Shown here: in pieces, positions 52,680 through 61,586 of the stretch
Layout: each line of letters begins with the position of its first letter
Numbering within the stretch: position 1 is the stretch's first letter
DNA from: Balanoglossus misakiensis
Lineage: Eukaryota > Hemichordata
Direction of reading: 5' to 3'
Assembly (NCBI GenBank): GCA_040954595.2
Contig: JBECUI020000041.1
Span: forward strand, 41,106-105,105
DNA length: 64,000 nucleotides
Translations under genes and position numbers: made by a program
The notes under the pieces: model-generated
Seen by the model: only the letters and a program-made list of their open reading frames with translations
Databases searched by the model: none
Told to the model about the DNA's origin: nothing

Positions 52680-53042
52680 ATGAAAAAAAAAGCAATAATG
52701 TTGCTTTCGATAGGTTTGGCTTTAGCGGTCTTTATTGTCATGGGTGTTTATATTTTTACACTAAGAAGCATGAGCATCGAAACCCAACTTGACTACGATT
52801 CTGAACTAGCAATACGAGAAAGCGGGGTATCGGCTTTAGAAAGCGAGGTATCGGCTTTAGAAAACGAGGTATCGGCTTTAGAAAACGAGGTGTTGGACTT
52901 TGAGAACGAGGTGTCGACTTTAGAAAACGAGGTGTTGGACTTTGAAACAACGATGCAGAAGTTTTATGAATTATTTGGTCTTAATGAATTAAGCGGCCCT
53001 GAATTAAGCACTCTTGAATTATTGCTTTATGGCCAAGATTGA
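52680..53042 (+). CDS. Small membrane protein with heptad-repeat coiled coil
   Basis: This 120-residue protein starts at ATG 52680 after AGGAGG. A single N-terminal membrane helix ('IMLLSIGLALAVFIVMGVYI') is followed by exact seven-residue repeats 'SALENEV'/'LDFENEV' (residues ~50-90), a textbook heptad coiled coil encoded by 21-bp DNA repeats. The end is 'LFGLNELSGPELSTLELLLY'. No family is known to me. It probably trimerises or dimerises at the membrane. It sits between two copies of the multi-hairpin element, so it occupies a unit-like slot of its own. Confidence 0.75.
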   Translation: MKKKAIMLLSIGLALAVFIVMGVYIFTLRSMSIETQLDYDSELAIRESGVSALESEVSALENEVSALENEVLDFENEVSTLENEVLDFETTMQKFYELFGLNELSGPELSTLELLLYGQD

Positions 53043-53088
53043 AATAAGATTCTTTCTGTAATCTAACCTTGAGAAATCAGGCCGATCA

Positions 53089-53192
53089 GGCCCCAGAGAT
53101 CAGGACATACACAGAGCTCTGGGGTCAAGCTGGATAGCCTGCGAGAAAGAATATTGCCTGCCTTGAGCACCTTGTCCACAGGCTCAAGGCAG
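53089..53192 (+). repeat. Multi-hairpin element b
   Basis: The second copy, slightly diverged (CCCCAGAGATCAGG...CTCTGGGG; CCTTGAGCACCTTGTCCACA then GGCTCAAGG). It follows the heptad-repeat gene by 46 bp. Confidence 0.75.
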
Positions 53193-53800
53193 AACGAAAT
53201 TGTTTCCTGGCTGCTCAGGGGCAATGCTTAACGAACAAGCAGAACCATGGAGTTAAAATTCTACCCCAGGCGCCTGTCCAGCCTGCTTAAAACGCTAAGG
53301 CACAGAAACCCTGCTGCCTAAACAAAACAAATTGGCTTGGAATGCGCTGGTCGCTGCCCTGCGGCAGGGCTTAGCGATCACTGTGTTGGGAGCCATGAAG
53401 CCCCGACGCAGTGCCTCGAATGCTGGGGCAAGACGACAGGAGAGGCTGCTGTTCAGTCGCTGCGGGGCATGCTGCCAGATAGACAGTATCGCAGCCGATG
53501 CGAGCTTCTGTGGAGAGAGAGAAATCGATGGGTTTGAGCATGGCCGGAGAAGTGGCCCACAAAATACCTGAGTATCAGCACACAGCGTTCGAGACTTCTT
53601 CTGAAGTTCAAGAAACCCAGAACAACCTCAGCCCCCTTGCTGGCCATGAAGAGATCTCTTGGAACATCTCCGTCAAAAAGACAGAAACAAGAAACATCGG
53701 GTTGAGCCTGCTTAAAGCTGCTCTAAGGCAAACGCCAAGCATGGTATTGGCCAGATTTTTTAAATTGATGAGACCCTAACCGCTTCCCTTGGAGGATTCC
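53193..53800. other. Region without recognisable gene
   Basis: Several short overlapping frames exist, none resembling a known family. GCCCTGCGGCAGGGC at 53355 is a small hairpin. The higher GC and broken frames suggest remnants of an acquired gene. A GGAGG site precedes the AlkD-like gene at the right end. Confidence 0.35.
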
Positions 53801-54616
53801 ATGACGGTCACAAGGCCGACACCAGAACAGATACGACGCCTCCAAAAGGCTCTCGATGCAGACTCCACCGAGAAAACCCGAACGTTCTGGTCAAAGTACC
53901 TCAAAGGAACGGCAACCTTCCGTGGTGTGCCCATGGCCGGAGTGCGCAAGATTGTCCACGCCTGGTGGAAGCTCGAGTCCCTTCATGACCTGAAGCCGGC
54001 GGCCCAGACAAGGGCGGCGCTTCGGCTCTTTGAGGAGAAGCCCACCGAGGACAAGCTTGCCGGCGTCCTCGCCCTCTCTGAAATTGTGCTCCCCCATCTC
54101 TCAAAGAAGAATCTCCCCGCCTTCGCAGGCCTGTTTTCCAAAGGATACATCTCCGACTGGAACCTCTGCGACTGGTTTTGCGTGAAGGTTCTCGGAAAGA
54201 TGCTCGCATGCGCCGACAAACCTCTCGACCTAGCCGAGGCTATATCGACCTGGTCTGTCTCAAAACCACTCTGGCAGCGCCGGGCGACCTGTGTCGCATT
54301 CGTCAACCATGCCAAGTACGGCGATCTGCGCATCCCAGGGCTCTCTGAGATCATCTTGCACAACGCCGATGCCTTGGTTCACGATCTGGAGCGATTTGCC
54401 CAAACTGGAGTCGGGTGGGTACTCCGCGAGCTCTCACTTGCCAATCGCAGGGCCGTCGTTGCTTTCGCTGAGAAACATGCCGGACTCCTGTCCCGCGAGG
54501 GAATAAAGTACATTGTCGAAAAAATGCCAGCCAACGAAAAAAAACGCCTGCTCTCTCTTCATACTGAAGCATCTGGGGCGGCCAGAAGACTGGCAGGCCC
54601 TATAATTCTCGCCTGA
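53801..54616 (+). CDS. AlkD-like DNA alkylation repair protein
   Basis: This is a complete 271-residue HEAT-like repeat protein with ATG 53801 after GGAGG. It reads 'QIRRLQKALDADSTEKTRTF', 'WSKYLKGTATFRGVPMAGVR' (the conserved 'FRGVPMxxxR' entry motif), 'LFEEKPTEDKLAGVLALSEI', 'YISDWNLCDWFCVKVLGKML' (the D-W-N-x-x-D/C-W active-site region), 'RRATCVAFVNHAKYGDLRIP' and 'ERFAQTGVGWVLRELSLANR'. AlkD-family enzymes remove alkylated bases from DNA. It lies inside the UDG-like/TerB repeat region, in the forward direction. GC is higher than its neighbours, so it was probably inserted. A fragment of a homologue is at 2281-2480. Confidence 0.9.
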   Translation: MTVTRPTPEQIRRLQKALDADSTEKTRTFWSKYLKGTATFRGVPMAGVRKIVHAWWKLESLHDLKPAAQTRAALRLFEEKPTEDKLAGVLALSEIVLPHLSKKNLPAFAGLFSKGYISDWNLCDWFCVKVLGKMLACADKPLDLAEAISTWSVSKPLWQRRATCVAFVNHAKYGDLRIPGLSEIILHNADALVHDLERFAQTGVGWVLRELSLANRRAVVAFAEKHAGLLSREGIKYIVEKMPANEKKRLLSLHTEASGAARRLAGPIILA

Positions 54617-54804
54617 ACCCCGCTACAGCAGGCAAGGTAGACCACAGCCGCATGGCCATCGAGTCGCCCCCAAGACCACAATAAGAAGCCTTTAGACCAC
54701 TTAGGTCAGCAGATCAAGATTGTGAGTATTAGCGTTTCCCAATCAAATTTTCTCCATCATACATACCGTTTGGTACAATGGCATGGCAGTCTTCCTTTTT
54801 TAAG
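54617..54804. other. Spacer between AlkD-like gene and TerB remnant
   Basis: No gene is seen. Confidence 0.3.
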
Positions 54805-54912
54805 CAGGAAAGAACATTCCTTGATTATTTTGCGGACTTATTAAAGTTAGCAAAATAGGAGAAAAATGAAATTGAGCGTGATTTTGATCAGAATTGGTCG
54901 CCGTCAAAATAA
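54805..54912 (+). pseudogene. TerB protein 3' fragment
   Basis: 'ERTFLDYFADLLKLAK', then TAG, 'NEIERDFDQNWSPSK': the last ~35 codons of a TerB gene like 57329, with one in-frame stop. It shows that a fourth unit once stood here and was replaced on its left by the AlkD-like gene. Confidence 0.8.
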
Positions 54913-54951
54913 AATTTTTCTGTACTCTGAAATTAAAAAATCATACCGCTC

Positions 54952-55034
54952 AGCTCCCAGAGTTCAGGACAGACAGAGCTCTGGGGCAAGCTGATGGCCT
55001 GCCAGGAAGAATAAGGCCTGCCTTGAGCACCTTT
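54952..55034 (+). repeat. Multi-hairpin element c
   Basis: The third copy. The last hairpin is cut (CCTTGAGCACC then TTTTGGGGG), and the next unit begins directly. Confidence 0.75.
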
Positions 55035-55070
55035 TGGGGGTATAAGTATTGACAAAAAAAAAATTGACTA

Positions 55071-55085
55071 TGACAAGATTTGTCA
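55071..55085. promoter_or_regulatory. Operator-like dyad, copy 2
   Basis: TGACAAGATTTGTCA, the same dyad as at 50884-50898, 45 bp before the start codon. Confidence 0.55.
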
Positions 55086-55130
55086 CCCCCCTTGTTTACA
55101 CTCATAGCAATTAGCAATGGAGGTTATAAT

Positions 55131-55769
55131 ATGAGTTGCAAAGTTTTAAAGAATTATCCTGCGATGAGTCCGTGGATAGGAAAGCGCTACAGACGGCAAA
55201 GAGAAAAACTCCTTGTTGTAGGGGAAAGTCACTATCTCCCAGAAGACTCCACTATTCATCAAACTCCAAGTCAATGGTATCAGTCATCCCAGACAGATCT
55301 AACGGCCCAAGAAGTGGAATGGATTACAACATCAGGGATAGTTCAATATGCCATGGACAGTGATTTTGGAGACAAAGCTCATTGGATATATAAGAACATT
55401 GCCATGGCAATGAATACAATAAGCAATTTGCCAGTTTACAAAGAAAATCTCAACTGTATAGCTTTTAGCAATTTTTTTAAGAGACCTGCCTTAACCGGGG
55501 ACAGTTTAATTTTTAATCAACAGGATATTGATGTGGCAAGTAATTGTTTCCTGGAACTTATCCATGATCTCAAACCAAGCATTACTGTATTCACATCTGC
55601 TTTATCTGGGAAATTTGGTGAAGAAATAGCAAGGCAAAATCAATTGCTTCATTTCACTGTTCCACACCCAACAAGCGCATGGTGGAACAGAACTTCAAAG
55701 AAATACCATGGAAAATCAGGCAAGGATGTATTTGTAGACTTCCTCAATAAGCGTGGGTGGGGAAAATAA
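55131..55769 (+). CDS. UDG-fold-like protein of repeated unit 2
   Basis: This 212-residue protein is almost identical to the one at 50944; visible changes include 'HQTPSQW', 'SLIFNQQ', 'CFLELIH' and 'QNQLLHF'. Start ATG 55131, ribosome site and the key text ('LLVVGESHY', 'PHPTSAWWN') are unchanged. Strong conservation next to a diverged partner suggests that this gene is kept under selection or was recently duplicated. Confidence 0.7.
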   Translation: MSCKVLKNYPAMSPWIGKRYRRQREKLLVVGESHYLPEDSTIHQTPSQWYQSSQTDLTAQEVEWITTSGIVQYAMDSDFGDKAHWIYKNIAMAMNTISNLPVYKENLNCIAFSNFFKRPALTGDSLIFNQQDIDVASNCFLELIHDLKPSITVFTSALSGKFGEEIARQNQLLHFTVPHPTSAWWNRTSKKYHGKSGKDVFVDFLNKRGWGK

Positions 55770-55780
55770 AGGAGAATTAT

Positions 55781-56455
55781 ATGAAAAGCAGCGAAAACGA
55801 AAAAAAAGGAAAAAAAGATGGGTGGGGAAAGGCAGTAAAAGGCTTAGGAGGAATATTAGGTGAAATATTAGATGATGAGGATGAAAACAAGAAAAGCAGC
55901 AAAAAAAGTTGGGTAGAGAAAGCCGTAGAAGGCTTAGGAGAAGTATTAGGTGAAATATTAGATGATGAGGAGGATGAGGATGATGAGGAGGAGGATGAGG
56001 ATGAAGGTGATGAGGAGTCTCTTGAAGCCTGCATAACAAACTTTTCATCATTAATATCACATGTTGCTCATGCTGATGGAGATGTCAGTGAGGAAGAAGG
56101 TGAAAGAATCTCTGAGTTAACTAATTATTTTATTTTTTCAGAAGATTTTTTAGGAGGGACTTTGGAAGCGTACGACCTAACTGAAAAAACTTTGAGAAAG
56201 AGAATTAAAAAGAAAATTCGGGAATCTTTTAAGAAACCTCTTTCAATAAAAAATGTAGCACGATGGGTACGTGAAGAATTCGAAGGCGAAGAACTATTCT
56301 ATTTTTGTGCCTATGCTGTCGCAAACGCAGACTCAGACATAAATAAGAAGGAAAGAAAATTCCTTGATTATTTTGCGGGCTTATTACAGTTAGCAAAATA
56401 TGAGAAAAATGAAATTGAGCGTGATTTTGATCAGAATTGGTCGAAGTCAAAATAA
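55781..56455 (+). CDS. TerB-domain protein with acidic repeat N-terminus, unit 2
   Basis: This 224-residue protein starts at ATG 55781. It shares the first seven residues ('MKSSENE') and the C-terminal TerB domain with the unit 1 protein. The DUF1232 segment is replaced by two repeats of 'KAVKGLGGILGEILDDE' type, each followed by an acidic and basic linker ('DEDENKKSSKKSWVEKAVEG', 'DDEEDEDDEEEDEDEGDEES'). TerB motifs 'HVAHADGDVSEEEGERISEL' and 'YAVANADSDINKKERKFLDY' are present. The glycine/hydrophobic repeat may be an amphipathic membrane-binding segment. Module replacement between paralogues is clear. Confidence 0.75.
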   Translation: MKSSENEKKGKKDGWGKAVKGLGGILGEILDDEDENKKSSKKSWVEKAVEGLGEVLGEILDDEEDEDDEEEDEDEGDEESLEACITNFSSLISHVAHADGDVSEEEGERISELTNYFIFSEDFLGGTLEAYDLTEKTLRKRIKKKIRESFKKPLSIKNVARWVREEFEGEELFYFCAYAVANADSDINKKERKFLDYFAGLLQLAKYEKNEIERDFDQNWSKSK

Positions 56456-56495
56456 AATTTTTCTGTACTCTGAAGTTAAAAAATTATACCGCTCA

Positions 56496-56579
56496 GACCC
56501 CAGAGTTCAGGACAGACAGAGCTCTGGGGCAAGCTGATGGCCTGCCAGGAAGAATAAGGCCTGCCTTGAGCACCTTTTG
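56496..56579 (+). repeat. Multi-hairpin element d
   Basis: The fourth copy, cut at the same place as element c (CCTTGAGCACC then TTTTGGAGG). Confidence 0.75.
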
Positions 56580-56672
56580 GAGGTATAAGTATTGACAAAA
56601 AAAATTAAGCTGTAATAAAATCTATTGTAGTTATTGTTTACCTTCACATCAATTAGCAATGGAGGTTATAAT

Positions 56673-57317
56673 ATGAGTTGAAAATTTTAAAGAATTATCC
56701 TGCGATGAGTCCGTGGATAGGAAAGCGCTACAGACGGCAAAGAGAAAAACTCCTTGTTGTAGGGGAGAGTCACTATCTCCCAGAAGACTCCACTATTCAT
56801 CAAACTCCAAGTCAATGGTATCAGTCATCCCAGACAGATCTAACGGCCCAAGAAGTGGAATGGATTACAACATCAGGGATAGTTCAATATGCCATGGACA
56901 GTGATTTTGGAGACAAAGCTCATTGGATATATAAGAACATTGCCATGGCAATGAATACAATAAGCAATTTGCCAGTTTACAAAGAAAATCTCAACTATAT
57001 AGCTTTTACCAATTTTTTTTAAGAGATCTGCCTTAACCCGGAACAGTTTAATTTTTAATCAACGGGATATTGATGTGGCAAGTAATTGTTTCATGGAACT
57101 TATCCATGATCTCAAACCAAGCATTACTGTATTCATATTTGATACTTCTAAGTAATTTAAATTTGTTGAAGAGATAGCAAGGCAAAATCAATTGCCCCAT
57201 TTCACTGTTCCACACCCAACAAGCGCATGGTGGAACAGAACTTCAAAGAAATACCATGGGAAATCAGGCAAGGATGTATTTGTAGACTTCCTCAATAAGC
57301 GTGGGTGGGGAAAATAA
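56673..57317 (+). pseudogene. UDG-fold-like protein of repeated unit 3, broken
   Basis: ATG AGT TGA at 56673 stops the gene at codon 3, where the other copies read ATG AGT TGC. The body from 'LKNYPAMSPWIGKRYRRQRE' is open to 57022. An eight-T run (seven in the others) breaks it, and a replaced segment near 57135-57165 removes 'TSALSGKFGE'. The end 'HFTVPHPTSAWWNRTSKK' is still present. The upstream operator-like dyad is also lost. Confidence 0.85.
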
Positions 57318-57328
57318 AGGAGAATTAT

Positions 57329-58018
57329 ATGAAAAGCAGCGGAAACGAAAAAAAAAGCAAAAAAAAATGGAAGGGAACAGCAGTAAAAGGCTTAGGAGGA
57401 ATATTAGGTGAAATATTAGATGATGTATTAGATGAGGATGATGAAGGAAACAAGAAAAGCAGCAAAAATAAATGGGTTGGGAAAGCAGTAAAAGGCTTAG
57501 GAGAAGTAATAGGTGAAGTATTAGATGCAGATGATGATGATGAGGAGGATTATGATTATGATTATGATGAGGATGAGGAGTCTCTTGAAGCCTGCATAAC
57601 AAACTTTTCATCGTTAATATCACATGTTGCTCATGCTGATGGAGATGTCAGTGAGGAAGAAGGTGAAAGAATCTCTGAGTTAACTAATTATTTTATTTTT
57701 TCAGAAGATTTTTTAGGAGGGTCTTTGGAAGAGTACGACCTAACTGAAAAAACTTTGAGAAGGAGAATTAAAAAGAAAATTCGGGAATCTTTTAAGAAAC
57801 CTCTGCCAATAAAAAATGTAGCACGATGGGTACGTGAAGAATTCGAAGGCGAAGAACTATTCTATTTTTGTGCCTATGCTGTCGCAAACGCAGACTCAGA
57901 CATAAATAAGAAGGAAAGAAAATTCCTTGATTATTTTGCGGACTTATTAAAGTTAGCAGAATATGAGAAAAATGAAATTGAGCGTGATTTTGATCAGAAT
58001 TGGTCGAAGTCAAAATAA
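57329..58018 (+). CDS. TerB-domain protein with acidic repeat N-terminus, unit 3
   Basis: This 229-residue protein starts at ATG 57329 after AAAGGAG. The N-terminal module again has two 'AVKGLGGILGEILDDVLDED'-type repeats with K/D-rich linkers ('DEDDEGNKKSSKNKWVGKAV', 'DDDDEEDYDYDYDEDEESLE'). The C-terminal TerB domain is nearly the same as in unit 2. It is intact although its upstream partner is broken, so it may be expressed from an upstream promoter or be on the way to loss. Confidence 0.75.
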   Translation: MKSSGNEKKSKKKWKGTAVKGLGGILGEILDDVLDEDDEGNKKSSKNKWVGKAVKGLGEVIGEVLDADDDDEEDYDYDYDEDEESLEACITNFSSLISHVAHADGDVSEEEGERISELTNYFIFSEDFLGGSLEEYDLTEKTLRRRIKKKIRESFKKPLPIKNVARWVREEFEGEELFYFCAYAVANADSDINKKERKFLDYFADLLKLAEYEKNEIERDFDQNWSKSK

Positions 58019-58067
58019 AATTTTCTGTACTCTGAAGTTAAAAAATTATACCGCTCAGGCCCCAGAG

Positions 58068-58156
58068 TTCAGGACAGACAGAGCTCTGGGGCAAGCTGAT
58101 GGCCTGCCAGGAAGAATAAGGCCTGCCTTGAGCACCTTGTCCAAAGGCTCAAAACA
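58068..58156 (+). repeat. Multi-hairpin element e
   Basis: The fifth copy, full length; the last hairpin is slightly damaged (GCTCAAAACAG). Confidence 0.75.
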
Positions 58157-58179
58157 GAAGGAACAAAAGCATTGCTCTG

Positions 58180-58640
58180 GCTGGTCAGAAGGAAAACTCC
58201 TTGCTGTAGGTCACTTCCTATCCCACTCCTACCTTTGGAAGCGGTCAGCTACCAGGATAAAGGCAGGGCAAGCACCATTACCGGCCTGGCAACACAAGAC
58301 AGCAGTGCCCTTGCCTACTCTCCGTTATTCACAGCAATGCGAGGTGAGGGCCATAACCTTTAGAAACTCCACTCTCAGCAGCCTAAGCATCCCCAACAGC
58401 GTAGGGACGACCATGGGAGACAAAGCCTTTACAATGGCCGCCTCCTTGAGCAAAGTGTTGAGGGGAGAGGGCCTCTTCTGCATCGGCACCCTGGCCTTCC
58501 GCCACGACAAGCCCCAACAAGCTCACCGTCCTAGCTCCAAGGGCCCCCAGCTTTGCAGGCAGCCCCGCCCGAAGTCCTCCCCACAGCCTGGAGTCACCCT
58601 GCCCCATCAAAACCGCAGACCACCACCACCGAAAGCAACT
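58180..58640 (+). pseudogene. LRR lipoprotein 3, degenerate
   Basis: Pieces in different frames, 'AVSYQDKGRASTITGLATQD', 'ITFRNSTLSSLSIPNSVGTT' and 'KLTVLAPRAPSFAGSPA'-type sequence, parallel the two phase-variable LRR genes. No start, signal peptide or ACTC repeat remains. It directly follows the UDG/TerB region. Confidence 0.65.
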
Positions 58641-58992
58641 CCGTAACCCTCCAATAACTAACAACCCAACCTGCTACACCCCCACCGACACTAGCACGCT
58701 AGGCTGGTTTGCCAATACCTTTCCCATCAACGGACGGCCAAAAATACTACTTTCTAGCCTCATCAGTCCCCCATTCCCCCCTGAGGCTCCCAAACTTCCC
58801 CCAAAATCAGAGAATACTTCAACAACTTGTTATTTCTTAGCAAGAGTGATAAACTTATAAAAATAATGTAGCTACGCCGTGGAGTAACTCAAACGCCCTC
58901 AAAAAGCTTTGAGTTACAGAATGGACTTGACAAGAAAGCATCACAGCTCTACTATTGTCAATCAAATTTAATCGTATAAGGAGATCAAGCAT
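58641..58992 (+). other. Intergenic region with promoter and leader
   Basis: No gene is seen. The right part holds the promoter 58927-58955 and AAGGAG ribosome site of the second phase-variable gene. Its leader (CAATCAAATTTAATCGTATA) resembles that of the first. Confidence 0.5.
58927..58955 (+). promoter_or_regulatory. Sigma-70-type promoter of LRR/GLUG lipoprotein gene 2
   Basis: TTGACA (58927-58932), 17-bp spacer, TACTAT (58950-58955). It matches the layout of the promoter at 42033-42061. Confidence 0.8.
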
Positions 58993-61259
58993 ATGAATAT
59001 ATCTATAAACTCACTCACTCACTCACTCACTCACTCACTCACTCACTCACTCACTCACTCACTCACTCACTTCCCCGCGTAAGAGATCAAAGAAAAACCT
59101 TAGCTGAGAAAGTCACCCTTTTACCCCTTGCCTTCTACCTGATAACTTCCTGCAGCAACATCACACCCCCCCCTACCTTCGAGGCGCTTACCTACCAGGA
59201 CGAAGGCACAGAAATCACCATTACCGGCCTGGCAAAGCAAGACAGCACCACCCTCATCATCCCCCGTTTCATTTATAACAAGCCCGTTACGACCATTGCC
59301 AAGGCAGCCTTTAAAAACTCTACTTTTACAACCCTAAGCATCCCGGATAGCGTCAAAACCATCGAAGATGAAGCCTTCAATTCAGCCGAATCCCTCGCTG
59401 AGGTGCACATAGGTAAGGGCATAAGCTCCATCGGCAATCTGGCCTTCGCCGGAACAGCCCTCAACAAGCTCAGCATCCTGGCCCCAAGGGCCCCCAGTTT
59501 TGCTGGAAGCCTGGCCGAAGCCTTTCCTCCTTCCCTAACGGGAATCACCCTGAACTACCCCATCGGAGCCGCAGGTTACTCAGAAGAGCCCTGGAGCAAC
59601 TTCGGCAAGCAAATTCAGTTCCTGGAAGCCGATGTCATTGAAAACATAAGCCAGGCTTATCAAAGTCTCATCATTACCCTCAAAGCCCTACCCGGCCTCA
59701 CCCTCACCGTAGAAGCCCACACCGAAGCCGCCTTCTCAGGCGAAGCTGCCGCAAGGGCAAACTCAGACCCAAGGGCAACAACTTCCCAAAACCTAACCTT
59801 AAGCAGCCTCACCAACGGAACCCCCTATTACCTGCGGGCCAGGGCTTACAAGGACAACCCGGAGAATCCAACCGAATGGATAAATATTCCCAGTTCCTAC
59901 TCTCCCCGCGGCATCTTCATTACCGATGCCACCCCCCGTTCTGGAAAAATCACTGCTGAAATTCTCTCCTCTGAAGGGGTGGAAGCAAAACTCCAGGCAT
60001 TCACCGACAAGGACTTTAAGCTTATGGTAAAGGAAACCTCCTTTACCGGAACCCTTGAAGCTCAATCGCTGGAACTATACGGACTCAGCAATGAAACGCC
60101 CTACTACCTGCGTGCCCTTCTCAGCGACGGCAGCGCTGAATACCGCTACTCCACCCCCCTCATTCCCGCCGCCGAGGGCAGGCAGTACATCCACCGCCTG
60201 AGCGAACTGGCCAAAATCGGAGTGGATAGGGAAAACTACCCCGATACCTGGAACTACGAGCTAAGAATGGACCTCAACTTTGCCGACGCCAACAACGACG
60301 GGATTATGGACGACCCCTTCGACAGCGACAACAATGCCGAAAACGGTAACTGGAGGCCCCTTAGCCCTGGAATCTTTAACGGTGGCAACTACCAAAGCGG
60401 CGGATATTCCGGGAGCTTTGACGGTAGGAACCACAGCATTGAGGGAATGAACATCACGACACCTGAAGTCGATCGTGTCGGTTTCTTCAGTGTCACGGCT
60501 TCAGAAGGGAAAATCGAGAATCTGGGACTGCTGGGAAGCTCTGTCACGGGGGGGAGCAATACCGTAGGGGCTTTGGTTGCTTTTAGCCAAGGCAGCATAA
60601 CAGGAAGCTATGCCACAGGAGCTGTCTCGGGGCAGAGCGGTAACGTGGGTGGCTTGGTCGGCCTCAACCAAGGCAGCATAACAAAGAGCTATACCGCCGC
60701 AGAGCTTATGGGGTCCCGTAGCGTGGGTGCTTTGGTTGGAAGGAATCATGGTAGCATAACCAGCAGCTATGCCACCGGAAACGTCTCGGGCGACTCTTAC
60801 CTAGGTGGCTTGGTCGGAAGAGAACAGGGCACCATACAGGGAAGCTATGCCACCGGTGCTGTCTCGGGCAATAATACCCTAGGTGCCTTGGTCGGCAATC
60901 TGAGCAGAGGTAGCATAAGGGATAGCTATGCCACCGGAGACGTCTCAGGCAGCTCCTACCTAGGTGGCCTGGTTGGATTCTCCAGTGGTTCCATAACGAA
61001 CAGCTACCGCTATGAGAACCAGAATATCACTGACGCTAACGGCAATACCCACACCCCCACAAACACCCTAGGCAGCAGTGTAAATCTGGAACAACTCAAA
61101 AACCCAAGCTGGTACACCACAGACAGCCTGGGCTGGTCCACAGAAGTCTGGAGCATCACAAGGGGCCTGGTAGACGGGACAATCCCCGCCCATCCCCACA
61201 TACTCCAAACAGGAACAAACACAGTCATCCCCAACCAGCCCAACTCTCCCATCCCCTAG
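58993..61259 (+). CDS. Phase-variable LRR/FN3/GLUG lipoprotein 2 (OFF as read)
   Basis: ATG 58993 after AAGGAG reads 'MNISINSLTHSLTH' through the ACTC repeat and stops at TAA 59080. One frame away the body is open across the repeat: 'RDQRKTLAEKVTLLPLAFYL' and 'ITSC' (lipobox Cys near 59151), LRR_5-like repeats ('FTTLSIPDSVKTIEDEAFNS'), FN3-like segments ('SLTNGTPYYLRARAYKDNPE', 'YGLSNETPYYLRALLSDGSA'), a beta-helix-like part 'YSGSFDGRNHSIEGMNITTP' and at least five GLUG repeats ('GSITGSYATGAVSGQSGNVG', 'GLVG'), ending at 61259. Adding one repeat unit or removing two joins start and body. Likely a large surface adhesin; GLUG motifs are found in such proteins. Confidence 0.85.
59009..59071 (+). 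repeat. Tetranucleotide repeat (ACTC)15.75
   Basis: Fifteen exact ACTC units plus ACT lie between the start codon and the signal peptide, as in the gene at 42101. Confidence 0.97.
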
Positions 61260-61263
61260 CCCT

Positions 61264-61294
61264 TGGCCCCCCCCAAGCGGGGGGAGCTTTTCTC
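61264..61294 (+). terminator. Terminator-like hairpin after GLUG lipoprotein
   Basis: A run of C pairs with GGGGGG around CAAGC, followed by AGCTTTTC. The C8 run makes exact pairing ambiguous. Confidence 0.6.
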
Positions 61295-61586
61295 AACAAG
61301 GCAGGCAGCTTCTCCCCAGGGACTCTCCCTGCCATCTTTGGCCGTCCTGGCGGAGCTCCCCCGGGCTTACCCGCCTTCGGCGCCCCTCCAATCCCTCAAG
61401 CAGGAGCCGCGGCCAAGACACAGAGACAAAAAACCAAACCCTTATCACGAACTTTGTAAAGCTTGCCGTATTGCTGTCCCCATCGGAACCTTGATTCTTG
61501 GGAAGCCGCCTATCCACAGCTGATACGCGGCTCATGCAGAAAAGCATTACCTCTGTCCTCTAAGACACCAAGCCTCTTTTCCCCGC
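61295..61586. other. Intergenic region
   Basis: No gene is recognised; short GC-rich hairpins only. Confidence 0.35.
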
